The notes under the pieces: generated by a model
Seen by the model: the letters and a program-made list of their open reading frames with translations, nothing else
Databases searched by the model: none
Told to the model about the DNA's origin: nothing
Made by a program: the position numbers and the translations under genes
Source of the DNA: a virus
Strand: one strand, 5' to 3'
IMG/VR virus record: IMGVR_UViG_3300031857_000939
Location: 1 to 30,530 of that record
DNA length: 30,530 nucleotides
In this document: piece by piece, positions 1-7,240 of the stretch
Numbering within the stretch: position 1 is the stretch's first letter
Layout: every line of letters begins with the position of its first letter

Positions 1-1073
1 CTGCCATGCTCAAACCGTCCTTGAAGTGACCAAATGATACGGTCGGTTTTTTTACGATTACCGTGGGTCAAGTCAACTATGTGCGAATATACATTATTCT
101 TCCGCATCAAGTCACTCAAATACGGCAAAACTGCGTTTTTTAACGCTCCACGCTCAATTCCTACAGAAAGTGGGCGATATTCCCGAATCTTAAGCAAAAT
201 GGTGGCGGCAGTCTCCCGAATGTCCCACCGTCCATAAACGATCTCTTTGACGAACCATTTCCCATCGTCAGTGACCTTGACCACCGCTATGGCGGTCTGG
301 TCTAGCCGCTTCTTGGAATTTGCCGCTTGTCTGGCAACCTCCTCAAAACCAGCCAAGTCACAGGCAATGAAGTAGCTCCCATACTCAGGCTCAACACCGT
401 ATTTCAGCCATTCTTCCTTAAAGATGTCAGAGCCAGCGTTATTGAACGAGGCAAGGTACTCTTGACCAAACGCAAAGCTAGATAACGTCTTCTTTGCACT
501 CTCAATCTCAGCCTCGTCAATCAAAGGGTTATCCTTGGTCGTGAAATGCCAAGATTTCCAGTCCTCATCCTCCCCATCCTGACCCAAGTTGTACAGGTCA
601 TAGAACCAGTTCCGACCCTTTGGCGTACCAATAAACATGGCACGACCCTTCTTATCCGACAACGAAGCTCTGATAACCTGCTCCCAAGTCTCTGGCTTAA
701 TGTCTGCCACCTCGTCTAGTACGGCGTATGTCAGACTGACACCCCGCAAAGTGTCAGGACGGTCAGAACCCCTTACATATATCTTTGCGCCGTTAATCAA
801 GGTCACTTCCATGTTGTTCACATGGCTAGACTGGATAATCTCACGCCCCACATCCAACAGGACATCCCAGACAATCTGACGAGCCTGACCTTGGGTGGGG
901 GCAACGTAAAGCACAGCACTGCCAGCGGGACAACTCAACCCCTCAATCAGTAAGGTGGTCACGGCAAGTCGTGACTTACCGCACCGCCTTCCAGCCACTA
1001 CGACCTTGAACCTCGTCTTGTCGGCGTATACCTCTTGTTGCCACGGCAATAGCGCAAAGTTCAGATCAGCCAT
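1..1073 (-). CDS. terL: Terminase large subunit, C-terminus cut by window edge
   Basis: This is the ATPase-nuclease motor that packages phage DNA into the procapsid. The frame read from the ATG at 1073 gives 357 codons with no stop before base 1. A Walker A motif GRRCGKS lies at residues 28-34. A Walker B motif (YAVLDEV) lies near 116-122, with the acidic pair D120/E121. A GTPKGRNW motif follows, typical of the ATPase coupling region. The nuclease domain begins with a first acidic residue in the context IACDLAG; the last nuclease residues lie outside the window. The start overlaps the 3' end of terS by 8 bases, the usual terS-terL order. Confidence is high because several independent motifs agree. 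Confidence 0.95.
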   Translation of the reverse strand, partial: MADLNFALLPWQQEVYADKTRFKVVVAGRRCGKSRLAVTTLLIEGLSCPAGSAVLYVAPTQGQARQIVWDVLLDVGREIIQSSHVNNMEVTLINGAKIYVRGSDRPDTLRGVSLTYAVLDEVADIKPETWEQVIRASLSDKKGRAMFIGTPKGRNWFYDLYNLGQDGEDEDWKSWHFTTKDNPLIDEAEIESAKKTLSSFAFGQEYLASFNNAGSDIFKEEWLKYGVEPEYGSYFIACDLAGFEEVARQAANSKKRLDQTAIAVVKVTDDGKWFVKEIVYGRWDIRETAATILLKIREYRPLSVGIERGALKNAVLPYLSDLMRKNNVYSHIVDLTHGNRKKTDRIIWSLQGRFEHG

Positions 1074-1491
1074 TCTTAGCCTCAATATCTTCTATGTCTT
1101 CAGGCTCAATTGTCGTTGTGGCGACAGTAGGTGCGCCAATGCCAGTAATAGTGATGTTGACTGCACTCCTCTGGCTCTTATCCTTCTCAAACATAGAAAC
1201 AGGCAGTGTCCTGTCTACGCACATCTTGATAGCCGCCATCTGTGCGGGGTGATTGTCATTCAACGCAATGGAAATCATCTTCTCAACAACATCCTTACCG
1301 CTAGACTTGATAAGCATATCCTTCAACTCTTTGAGCCGCTGGTGGTCAGTCTTAGGCAAGGCCAAGGCGGGATTCCTTGCGTATTCCTGTATCTGCCGCT
1401 TTAGGCCAAATGTGCCTTTGGGTCTACCAGCCTTCTTCTTTTGTGGCTCTGGCTGTTCATCCTGAATGTCATCAATGTGTTCTATGTTCAC
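1066..1491 (-). CDS. terS: Probable terminase small subunit
   Basis: This 141-residue protein lies directly upstream of terL and overlaps it by 8 bases, the position where small terminase subunits, which recognise the packaging site, are found. It starts at a GTG (1489-1491) preceded by AAGGAC. The N-terminus is acidic and is followed by a lysine run and an AT-hook-like AGRPKG (about residues 21-26), then predicted helices and an acidic C-terminal tail (PEDIEDIEAKNG). No catalytic motif is expected in this family. The function is assigned mainly from position and composition, because TerS proteins diverge quickly. Confidence 0.75.
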   Translation of the reverse strand: MNIEHIDDIQDEQPEPQKKKAGRPKGTFGLKRQIQEYARNPALALPKTDHQRLKELKDMLIKSSGKDVVEKMISIALNDNHPAQMAAIKMCVDRTLPVSMFEKDKSQRSAVNITITGIGAPTVATTTIEPEDIEDIEAKNG

Positions 1492-1560
1492 GATTGTCCT
1501 TGTGGTTGTGGGCGTGATGTTGGGGGATTATGGCTTTTTTTCATTTCCTATGGTAGATTT

Positions 1561-1816
1561 CTCTTGCTGGCGCAAAGTAACCGAACTACCTCCTTCAAGT
1601 CTTTGCTTGCTACTGTTCGGGGCTCCCTGCGTCCAGCACTAACACGCATGGGGATTGTGCAAGTCACGAGACGTGGTGGCGACTAAACAAGCACATCGCT
1701 TGGAGTGCAGTCCCCAGCCGTGTTGGTGAAAGCGGTTTGGCTCCGCTGGAAGTTTGTCGTTGCTGATTTGCATCCATACCCTGCCTCATGGGAGTCACCA
1801 ACTTCCCTTTTTTTTT
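1561..1816 (+). ncRNA. Predicted structured phage RNA with intrinsic terminator
   Basis: Nested inverted repeats fold this stretch into successive domains. (a) GCTGGCGC (1566-1573) pairs with 1629-1637 with one bulge, enclosing CCGAAC (1581-1586) with GTTCGG (1615-1620) and CAAG/CTTG. (b) A 22-pair stem: 1637-1646 with 1719-1728 and 1649-1660 with 1705-1716, separated by a 2x2 internal loop and capped by two small hairpins (AGTC 1662-1665 with GACT 1681-1684; CAAGC 1688-1692 with GCTTG 1698-1702). (c) AGCGG/CCGCT (1731-1747) with a 7-base loop. (d) GGAAGTT (1748-1754) with AACTTCC (1800-1806), then nine T. All four non-Watson-Crick pairs in (b) are G-U on the plus strand and would be A-C on the minus strand, so the plus strand is favoured. 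A weak -10 (TATGGT, 1549-1554) would start it near 1561; no good -35 is seen. Confidence 0.6.
1790..1816 (+). terminator. Intrinsic terminator of the predicted RNA
   Basis: GGGAGT (1790-1795) pairs with ACTTCCC (1801-1807) with one bulged T and a CACCA loop, followed directly by nine T (1808-1816). A competing longer stem (1748-1754 with 1800-1806) ends at the same T-run. No protein gene on the plus strand lies upstream, so the terminator itself argues for a plus-strand transcript here. Confidence 0.6.
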
Positions 1817-1866
1817 CAAATTGGGATAGTGGTTTGTTGGGATTTTGCTGATTTGGCCTCTGGTGA

Positions 1867-2181
1867 GGGTCGGCGGCTCCCACAATTATCACGACCAGAC
1901 CCGACCCCCTCCCCCCCATCCAAAAACCAAGCGAGTTATCCACAGGCACTTGTGGATTCTGTGGACAACATCTGCAAGTCGTTGATTCTATTGATGTTTT
2001 TCTGTACGCTTACAAACTGCTGACATATCTGGCTTTATACAATGTCCATTATGTTAACTAATAATATCTGAAAGCATTACACGCAATACCCGAATGAAAC
2101 GCAATCTGTAACCAACCTGCAAGATTGTGCATAACTTCGCCGATTGCCTGTGGATAACTCCGAATCGGCGGGTCGGCGGCT
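1867..2181. repeat. 12-base direct repeat flanking the origin candidate
   Basis: GGGTCGGCGGCT occurs exactly at 1867-1878 and at 2170-2181 in the same orientation, one copy on each side of the DnaA-box cluster. The right copy sits in a longer GGCGG-rich stretch. The repeat may be a binding site for a phage protein or chance similarity within GC-rich DNA. Confidence 0.4.
1936..2157. other. Candidate replication origin: DnaA-box cluster with AT-rich DNA
   Basis: There are two exact DnaA boxes TTATCCACA: 1936-1944 on the plus strand and 2149-2157 on the minus strand. Other sites on the minus strand are TTATGCACA (2126-2134, fits the relaxed TTATNCACA), TTGTCCACA (1960-1968, one mismatch) and GAATCCACA (1951-1959, two mismatches). 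Between the two groups lies AT-rich DNA (about 1980-2100) that could serve as an unwinding element. The region has no gene and lies next to the replication module. The phage encodes primase-helicase and SSB but no visible DNA polymerase, which fits initiation by host DnaA. Function is inferred; the boxes are directly visible. Confidence 0.6.
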
Positions 2182-2345
2182 GGCGGGCGGCGGAGAGGGA
2201 AAGAGGCGGAGGGTGCTTTTTGGGGGTACTAACCAAACTTTTAGTCATAAGACTTTTAAGTAGTAACAGATTGATTTGTTAGACATTTCAGTTATTAAAA
2301 GATACAAGACTCAAAGCATCCAGATAATCCGCAAGCCAATGCCAT

Positions 2346-2588
2346 TTAAACGCCACTAAAGGGGTCAGGAACGCCATCAATAGCGTCTTGCATGGTGTAG
2401 GTTACCTCTACGCTTTCAAGCGGCATAAACGGCCTGTAACCCAAACTCCAAACATGGACGTAAACCCGCTGAAGTTCCAGCCAGCCTTCGGTAATGTTTC
2501 CCTCACCAGCTTGAAGTAACAGCACCAACTCCTCTGGCGTTAACTTGCGTTGGAAGTACTTGGTATCTCTCTTGGTCGGCCTCGCCAT
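2346..2588 (-). CDS. Small protein of unknown function
   Basis: 80 residues, not recognised. It starts MARPTKRDTKYFQRKL and is basic at the N-terminus; the middle looks helical (EELVLLLQAGEGN) and the end is acidic. The ATG at 2588 is preceded by GGAGTAAAG, a good ribosome site, and lies two bases past the stop of the upstream gene, so the two are probably co-translated. It is the last gene of the leftward replication operon before the origin region. The ribosome site and the tight packing make a real gene likely. Confidence 0.65.
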   Translation of the reverse strand: MARPTKRDTKYFQRKLTPEELVLLLQAGEGNITEGWLELQRVYVHVWSLGYRPFMPLESVEVTYTMQDAIDGVPDPFSGV

Positions 2589-2590
2589 CT

Positions 2591-3241
2591 TTACTCCCCA
2601 ATCTTCTTGTACTTCGGCACATAGTCGCCGCCACCTTCAAAGGCGTGAAGGTCATCAGCCAAGTCCTCAAACCCTGAACCTTTGCCAAACCCTTCACCAG
2701 CCTTAAAGCTGATGACCTTGGCTGTTGGGTCAAAGGCTTTGACCTTGACGATGGCTTGCACCAACTCGTCATTGAGGATGACTTCCATTTCCTCCATGCT
2801 CCAGATGGTGAGGTCTTTGCGTTTGTTCTGTAGATTGACCGCATCGTTGACTGTCTGACAAACCGCCATGCGGATACCCTTTTGGTTCATCCACTCCACA
2901 AACCTGATTGGCGGGTTAGGTTCAACCTCATTCTCTACCGCCCACTTCTCCAAAGCGTCATAACCTTTGACCATGCCTTGAACTGCTCTAGCCAACCGAT
3001 CAAGGTCTTGAAAGTCCAACGAGTCCCAAACCCTACCCATCTGACCCCAAAACTTCGTCCTAAACTCACTGTCAACTAAAGTAATCAATCTATCAACACC
3101 CCATTTTTCCTCATGTTGCACCTTGCGCTTATCCAACTCAACCAAAATCGAGTTCGACGCAATCTCAAAATCTGTTGCCTTGCGCTTTGGCACTTGAACA
3201 TCCGGAACTTCCTTGCGTGACAATTTTCGAACCATTTTCAA
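2591..3241 (-). CDS. Protein of unknown function in the replication module
   Basis: 216 residues, not recognised. The N-terminus is very basic (KMVRKLSRKE). The middle is mostly predicted helix with tryptophans (KFWGQMGRVWDSLDF), and the C-terminus is glycine-rich (AGEGFGKGSGFE). No membrane segment or catalytic motif is visible. The start ATG at 3241 is preceded by AGAGGTTGAAA. It lies downstream of the primase-helicase gene, separated by 150 bases with tandem repeats and a hairpin. A DNA-binding or replication accessory role is possible from location alone. Confidence 0.7.
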   Translation of the reverse strand: MKMVRKLSRKEVPDVQVPKRKATDFEIASNSILVELDKRKVQHEEKWGVDRLITLVDSEFRTKFWGQMGRVWDSLDFQDLDRLARAVQGMVKGYDALEKWAVENEVEPNPPIRFVEWMNQKGIRMAVCQTVNDAVNLQNKRKDLTIWSMEEMEVILNDELVQAIVKVKAFDPTAKVISFKAGEGFGKGSGFEDLADDLHAFEGGGDYVPKYKKIGE

Positions 3242-3277
3242 CCTCTACAAAAAAAACAGACAACAGACAAACCGACA

Positions 3278-3320
3278 GTGGACAAACCTCTTGTTCATAG
3301 ACAAGAGGTGGTTTGTCCAC
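3278..3320. repeat. Long inverted repeat (hairpin) between two replication genes
   Basis: GTGGACAAACC plus TCTTGT (3278-3294) pairs with ACAAGA, a three-base bulge, and GGTTTGTCCAC (3301-3320). The loop is TCATAG and the stem has 17 pairs. On the minus strand a T8 run follows only about 20 bases later, so it is not a textbook terminator. It may be a weak terminator for the primase gene, a protein-binding site, or part of the repeat cluster described next. Confidence 0.6.
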
Positions 3321-3346
3321 ATAAACTCGGACAGACAATTTGGACA

Positions 3347-3373
3347 TTTGTCCGGTTTGTCCGGTTTGTCCAG
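3347..3373 (+). repeat. Three tandem 9-base repeats (iteron-like)
   Basis: TTTGTCCGG, TTTGTCCGG and TTTGTCCAG follow each other without gaps at 3347, 3356 and 3365. More TTGTCC or GGACAA words occur nearby: TTGTCCACA at 3313-3321 is one mismatch from a DnaA box, and AGTGGATAA at 3372-3380 is another near-box. Short tandem repeats next to a primase-helicase gene resemble initiator-binding iterons. Confidence 0.6.
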
Positions 3374-3393
3374 TGGATAAACATACAGTAGTG

Positions 3394-5418
3394 TCATACT
3401 CCGAACCTCTCAGAATCAGCCTTCAACCAGACGAATCCAGACCCTATTACAACCTTCTTAGCGTCAACAAGTCTCTCCCTTGCCCTAGTCCAAGCCTTCT
3501 GAAACGCCGCCTTATCATCATCAGTACAGCCTTTCATAGACCAGAATTCACCCTTCCAGTCCTCCAAAGTCACTCCATACCTAGTAGTACCATCTACTTC
3601 ACGATATGATGCTTTAGCCTTAATCACTTTCATCAAGGAATCCATCTCCAAACGCTGATTTCCACCACTACCAGCATTGTTTTTAGCGTTCTTCTTAGTG
3701 TTCTGGACTATCTCAGTGTTGGCCTGAACAGCCAGTGAGGTGACTGATTCAAACCCCAAGGCTGACCTTGAGACATCAATTGCCACGACATCAAAGCCAA
3801 TCGCTATGTCATCAGAGCCATCCTTTTGCTTGGTCACGGTGATAGTTCCTGAGCCTCTAACTGATGGGTCACCAGTGTTAATGACCGAATCTAGGCGGTT
3901 AATCTCAAGTTCAGTGTCCACGGCTCCTAAGAGTGATGAGTGGCCTCTAAGTCCCTTAGTGACATCTTTCCCACTGTGATGGATGACTAGCAAGGCACAT
4001 TCATATAGTGCTTGGAGTTTCCCTGCTTGGGTGATGAAGCCACCCATATCTTCTGAACTGTTCTCGTTAAAGCCACCTCCAGACATCCTCATCAAGGTAT
4101 CCAAGACAATCATCTGTAGCTTTTCTCCAACTGTCTCAAGCAAGTCGTTGATTGCGCTAATTAAGTTATCAAAGTCTTCCTGACTCGATCTCAGGTTGAT
4201 TTGCGCCCTGATGACGTACAAGGGCGCACCATCAGGGCTGTCATTCTTAATCTTGCAAGCCTTAATCCTTGCGCCTAAACCTCCATGACCTTCACCTGCG
4301 ATGTACAACACCACACCTGACTGCTTAACGGCCTTACCCATCCAGTCACGCCCTGTAGCTATTGCTTCAGCCATATCTAGGGCAATAAACGACTTGTAAC
4401 TTGCTGGTGGTGCATACAAGGCCACAAACGCCTTCTTAGGGATGATGTCCTCAATCAGCCACTCTACTGGCTCATCCTTAATGGAATCCCAAGACTCGAC
4501 CAGAAACCGTGACTTTTGGGTAGATTCAGATTGAGATGCTTCAGATTCAGGCACATCCAACTTCAATCTTTGCGGCAACCAGACATCATCTACCGACTTG
4601 ATGACCGCACAGGCTCTAGCCCTTGAAGCTAGTGTTTCCCTGTCACCACCATACTTAGTGACCCACTCAAAGGCATCCTCTTTCGGGTGTTTGAGTTCTA
4701 AATCCAACACCCTGATGCTCTTTGCGACTGGTAACAGTGCCTCTACCACTTTGGTAGCGTAACCCCAACCAGAAACATCGTTATCAGGCACGATCACCAC
4801 ATTTGCGCCAGCAAAGTACTGGTTGAGTTCAGGACTCCAGTTGCCTGAACCAGCATGACTTGTTGTAGCTACAACTTTCAGACTGCCCAAGGCATCTGCC
4901 GCCTTCTCACCTTCAGTGATGTAGACGACTCGTCCAGCGGCTGTTGCCTGTTGCAGATCGGGTAGCTTGTAGGGGACGATTCTGCAATCTCCTAGTTTGC
5001 CAACCCTTGAGTTGTCGGGCATGACTCTCAAAGTCTTGTAAGTCTTGCCTTTAGTGTCATTGGTCTTGAATCTTTGCTTAACGAACAGACTGACACCATC
5101 TTCATCTGTGTAGTGCCACTCCTGTTGAAATGTCGGTGTCTGGATGTAGGGTAGCGGCTTGATGCTTGATAGGTATTCAGGACGTTCAGGGAGACTTGGG
5201 AGGAGTCCCATATCTCTGATGGTCTGAAAGACGGTGTGCTGATCGCAACCGCTAAAGCATTTGAATAGGAAGTTGCCATCATCATTCATTGCGATGTGAA
5301 GGCTAGGGTTTTTGTCTCCATTGCCTTGACCGTGACTAGGTACAGGGCAACTAGCTAGGTAACCATTACCTGACTTTTTGGGGTGTCCCAACGCAGTGGC
5401 TAGTTCTTGTGCTGACAT
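3394..5418 (-). CDS. Primase-helicase (zinc finger, TOPRIM and RecA-like ATPase)
   Basis: This 674-residue protein should unwind the fork and lay primers. The N-terminal zinc-binding domain has C24, H29, C54 and C58. The TOPRIM domain follows, with ITEGEK at 167-172 and the metal-binding DND at 212-214. The C-terminal part is a RecA-fold helicase related to RepA/AAA_25. Its P-loop reads APPASYKS (336-343), where the last conserved glycine is replaced by serine-tyrosine, as in a subset of phage helicases. A Walker B-like IVLDTL and an IHHSGK motif follow. The ATG at 5418 has only a weak ribosome site. A TATAAA 20 bases upstream, after the SSB terminator, may be its own -10. Confidence 0.9.
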   Translation of the reverse strand: MSAQELATALGHPKKSGNGYLASCPVPSHGQGNGDKNPSLHIAMNDDGNFLFKCFSGCDQHTVFQTIRDMGLLPSLPERPEYLSSIKPLPYIQTPTFQQEWHYTDEDGVSLFVKQRFKTNDTKGKTYKTLRVMPDNSRVGKLGDCRIVPYKLPDLQQATAAGRVVYITEGEKAADALGSLKVVATTSHAGSGNWSPELNQYFAGANVVIVPDNDVSGWGYATKVVEALLPVAKSIRVLDLELKHPKEDAFEWVTKYGGDRETLASRARACAVIKSVDDVWLPQRLKLDVPESEASQSESTQKSRFLVESWDSIKDEPVEWLIEDIIPKKAFVALYAPPASYKSFIALDMAEAIATGRDWMGKAVKQSGVVLYIAGEGHGGLGARIKACKIKNDSPDGAPLYVIRAQINLRSSQEDFDNLISAINDLLETVGEKLQMIVLDTLMRMSGGGFNENSSEDMGGFITQAGKLQALYECALLVIHHSGKDVTKGLRGHSSLLGAVDTELEINRLDSVINTGDPSVRGSGTITVTKQKDGSDDIAIGFDVVAIDVSRSALGFESVTSLAVQANTEIVQNTKKNAKNNAGSGGNQRLEMDSLMKVIKAKASYREVDGTTRYGVTLEDWKGEFWSMKGCTDDDKAAFQKAWTRARERLVDAKKVVIGSGFVWLKADSERFGV

Positions 5419-5444
5419 TTGTTGTGGTTTCTTTTATAGGGGAC

Positions 5445-5476
5445 AAAAAAACCAGAGTCTCCCCCGAAACTCTGGT
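5445..5476 (-). terminator. Intrinsic terminator after the SSB gene
   Basis: On the minus strand an 8-base perfect stem (ACCAGAGT/ACTCTGGT, 5469-5476 with 5451-5458) can extend inward by three more pairs. It is followed directly by seven T (5445-5451). It sits 20 bases past the SSB stop, so it should end the transcript from the exonuclease-SSB side and leave the primase gene to its own promoter or to read-through. Confidence 0.85.
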
Positions 5477-5495
5477 GCTGTGAGTTGTGCAGTGT

Positions 5496-6086
5496 TTAGC
5501 TGAACATCTCATCATCACTCATTGCTGGTGATGGTGCGGGTTTGGCGACTGGTGTAGGTGCTGGCTTTGATGCTGGTGCTTGGAACTGCACTTCAGGCTC
5601 TGCACTCTCACCACCTGCCAATGCCGCTGGTCGTGCTACCCAACCTGAGATTTCAAAGATCGGCACTCGTGTGCTTCCCTTGCCAACCTTCTCAGGGCGT
5701 GAACCCTTGTACTCCACGACAGGCAATTTACCAGCGTTGGCCTCGGCTTGTGCTGACACTTGCTTGTATAAAGCCTCCAAGCCCATGTTAGCCCCTGCAC
5801 CGTTAGCACTAAATTCCGCAACACCCATCTGTTTGTTGAAGAAAGTTGCTTTAAAGCCACGCTTGAATTCGGGTGTAGGTTGTGCGCCTTTGCGACCAAG
5901 AGACTCGTCAGGCTGGAATTCAAAGATGCCAGTTGCAATGTGCATCCATCCAGTTTGCAAGTTCTCGTAATCGAATACAAACTTTTCAAGAATGAATTCA
6001 CCATCTTGGTTTGACCATGCGTTTGCTTGTGGGCTGAATCGGATGTAGTTACCGTTACCGCCGCCGCCTGAGAGATTTAAGTTCAT
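5496..6086 (-). CDS. ssb: Probable single-stranded DNA-binding protein
   Basis: 196 residues. The N-terminal part is glycine-rich and predicted to be beta-rich (about 1-150). A proline/alanine-rich flexible linker follows (about 165-188), ending in the acidic tail SDDEMFS. This layout of compact domain, flexible linker and acidic tip with a phenylalanine is that of SSB proteins, whose tip recruits repair and replication proteins. The position between the exonuclease and the primase-helicase agrees. The start ATG at 6086 is preceded by AAGGAACATCAA. The fold itself cannot be confirmed by eye. Confidence 0.7.
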   Translation of the reverse strand: MNLNLSGGGGNGNYIRFSPQANAWSNQDGEFILEKFVFDYENLQTGWMHIATGIFEFQPDESLGRKGAQPTPEFKRGFKATFFNKQMGVAEFSANGAGANMGLEALYKQVSAQAEANAGKLPVVEYKGSRPEKVGKGSTRVPIFEISGWVARPAALAGGESAEPEVQFQAPASKPAPTPVAKPAPSPAMSDDEMFS

Positions 6087-6108
6087 TTGATGTTCCTTGT
6101 TTAAAGTT

Positions 6109-6129
6109 AAAAAATGTGACAGATGTCAC
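6109..6129 (-). terminator. Possible weak intrinsic terminator
   Basis: On the minus strand GTGAC-ATCT-GTCAC (6116-6129) is followed by ATTTTTT (6109-6115). The stem is only five pairs, so it may attenuate transcription between the exonuclease and the SSB gene rather than stop it. Confidence 0.45.
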
Positions 6130-6151
6130 GGTGGGGGATTTGGGGGTGTGA

Positions 6152-7240
6152 TTATTGCGTCAGACCTTTGTCTCTTGCAAGCGTTAATCCACTGGATATG
6201 CGGGAAGTTAACGGTTCAATAGATTGCTTCAAGTCTTTCGGTAACAGTTTCTCCGCTTGTGCGGGGGTGATGAGTTCTTGCTTAACGATCTGGTCTATGG
6301 TGAGGCCACAAGCCAAGAGTGCAGGGACAACTTCAGAATCTTTTGTCCATGAACGCAATGCTCTCTTAGGCGTGAGTTGCCAGCCATCAATAACAGCACC
6401 TGACTCCATGCGTTTTAAGGCGTGATCTCTCACAGCCTTGATGTAGTCCTCAACCATATCGAATTGCGCCAGCAAGACGCTAATCTGTTGCTCTGTAAGC
6501 ACTGCAATTGGCGGCGCATTACTCACCACTTCAACAATCTGTTGCTGTGCAGGGCAGATAGTCTTAGCTGGACAGTACTGACAAGCAGAGTCTGAAGGTA
6601 CAGGTGGGAATGCAGGGTTCAAGGCATTCTCAATAGCTGGCGCAAGAACATAGTGTTCCCAATCAACTAACTCCTGAATAGTCATTGTGTGCTTACGAGT
6701 CTCACCATGATGCGGTTGGATAATCCACAACTCAACAGTCGAGATGTCACGAAACAAGTTGTTCTGATTGAGGGCTGACAGGGCATAGAGTTTCAGTTGT
6801 TCACTGTCAGCATCAACATATCCACGACCAGTCTTCAAGTCCGCAATGATGAGTTTGCGTTTCTCTTTGCTGATGCCAATCACATCAGTCGTGCCGCCTA
6901 CCTTGCAAACTTGTGTGTCCTGATAGGGGATGAACTGCTCAACCTGAACACTACCAGCACCAAGTTCATCTTCAATCTTCCAGATAGCTTTGAGATGCTC
7001 AAGAGCAAACTCACAGTTCTCCTCAGTCATGAGGATGCCTTCAAAGACTTGGCCTTCAAACTTTGTGGGGTCTAGGTCACCTTTGAAGCAGTGTTCTGCA
7101 AGTGAGTGAATCGCTGTACCTATCTTCGCCGCTTCGCCACCTTCCACATAGGGCATTTGTGCTGACAACCTTGCACTTGCAGGGCAAGCAATCCAACGAC
7201 TAGATGCTGATGCTCTAAGGTTCAGTTGTTTTGTTGCCAT
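6152..7240 (-). CDS. Cas4/RecB-like PD-(D/E)XK nuclease with Fe-S cysteines
   Basis: 362 residues; the layout fits phage exonucleases of the DUF2800/Cas4 type. GTAIH at 41-45 matches the conserved histidine motif. D119 (GGTTDVI) and D134-x-K136 (IADLKTG) form the nuclease core, and QLKLYAL follows at 148-154. Four cysteines (C19, then C220, C223 and C229 in CQYCPAKTIC) match the split 4Fe-4S cluster of Cas4 and AddB nucleases. It probably processes DNA ends in recombination with the neighbouring SSB and RuvC. The start at 7240 overlaps the upstream small gene by 19 bases. Confidence 0.85.
   Translation of the reverse strand: MATKQLNLRASASSRWIACPASARLSAQMPYVEGGEAAKIGTAIHSLAEHCFKGDLDPTKFEGQVFEGILMTEENCEFALEHLKAIWKIEDELGAGSVQVEQFIPYQDTQVCKVGGTTDVIGISKEKRKLIIADLKTGRGYVDADSEQLKLYALSALNQNNLFRDISTVELWIIQPHHGETRKHTMTIQELVDWEHYVLAPAIENALNPAFPPVPSDSACQYCPAKTICPAQQQIVEVVSNAPPIAVLTEQQISVLLAQFDMVEDYIKAVRDHALKRMESGAVIDGWQLTPKRALRSWTKDSEVVPALLACGLTIDQIVKQELITPAQAEKLLPKDLKQSIEPLTSRISSGLTLARDKGLTQ

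Larger units (their letters stand above)
1492..2345. other. Long gene-free region upstream of terS (RNA plus origin candidate)
   Basis: About 850 bases without a convincing gene. Several open frames cross it on both strands, but none combines a good ribosome site with protein-like composition, and they run through strong inverted repeats or DnaA boxes. The left part (about 1561-1816) folds into a multi-branched structure ending in a T-run. The middle (1936-2157) carries DnaA-box-like 9-mers and AT-rich DNA. The right part (2160-2240) is G-rich on the plus strand. As the DNA next to terS, it is also a plausible place for the packaging (cos or pac) site. Confidence 0.75.

Noticed and set aside
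1441-1686. Plus-strand frame of 81 codons opposite terS and into the RNA region
   Set aside because: It overlaps terS on the other strand, has no ribosome site, and its sequence looks like random translation.
1581-1716. Group I intron core in the structured region
   Set aside because: A GACTA...AGTC pair and a GCTTG/CAAGC pair resemble P7 and P3, but the A-rich P and Q elements are missing and the 22-pair stem is incompatible with the intron fold. There is also no split gene here.
1664-1949. Overlapping minus-strand open frames of 73 and 88 codons upstream of terS
   Set aside because: Both run across the strong inverted repeats of the predicted RNA, have poor ribosome sites and unlikely composition. 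One crosses a DnaA box.
2054-2248. Minus-strand frame of 64 codons in the origin region
   Set aside because: It contains two DnaA-box-like sites and a proline-rich, low-complexity start caused by GC-rich repeats; no ribosome site.
5542-5970. Long plus-strand frame opposite the SSB gene
   Set aside because: It is a shadow frame produced by the codon pattern of the minus-strand SSB gene, with no ribosome site or promoter.
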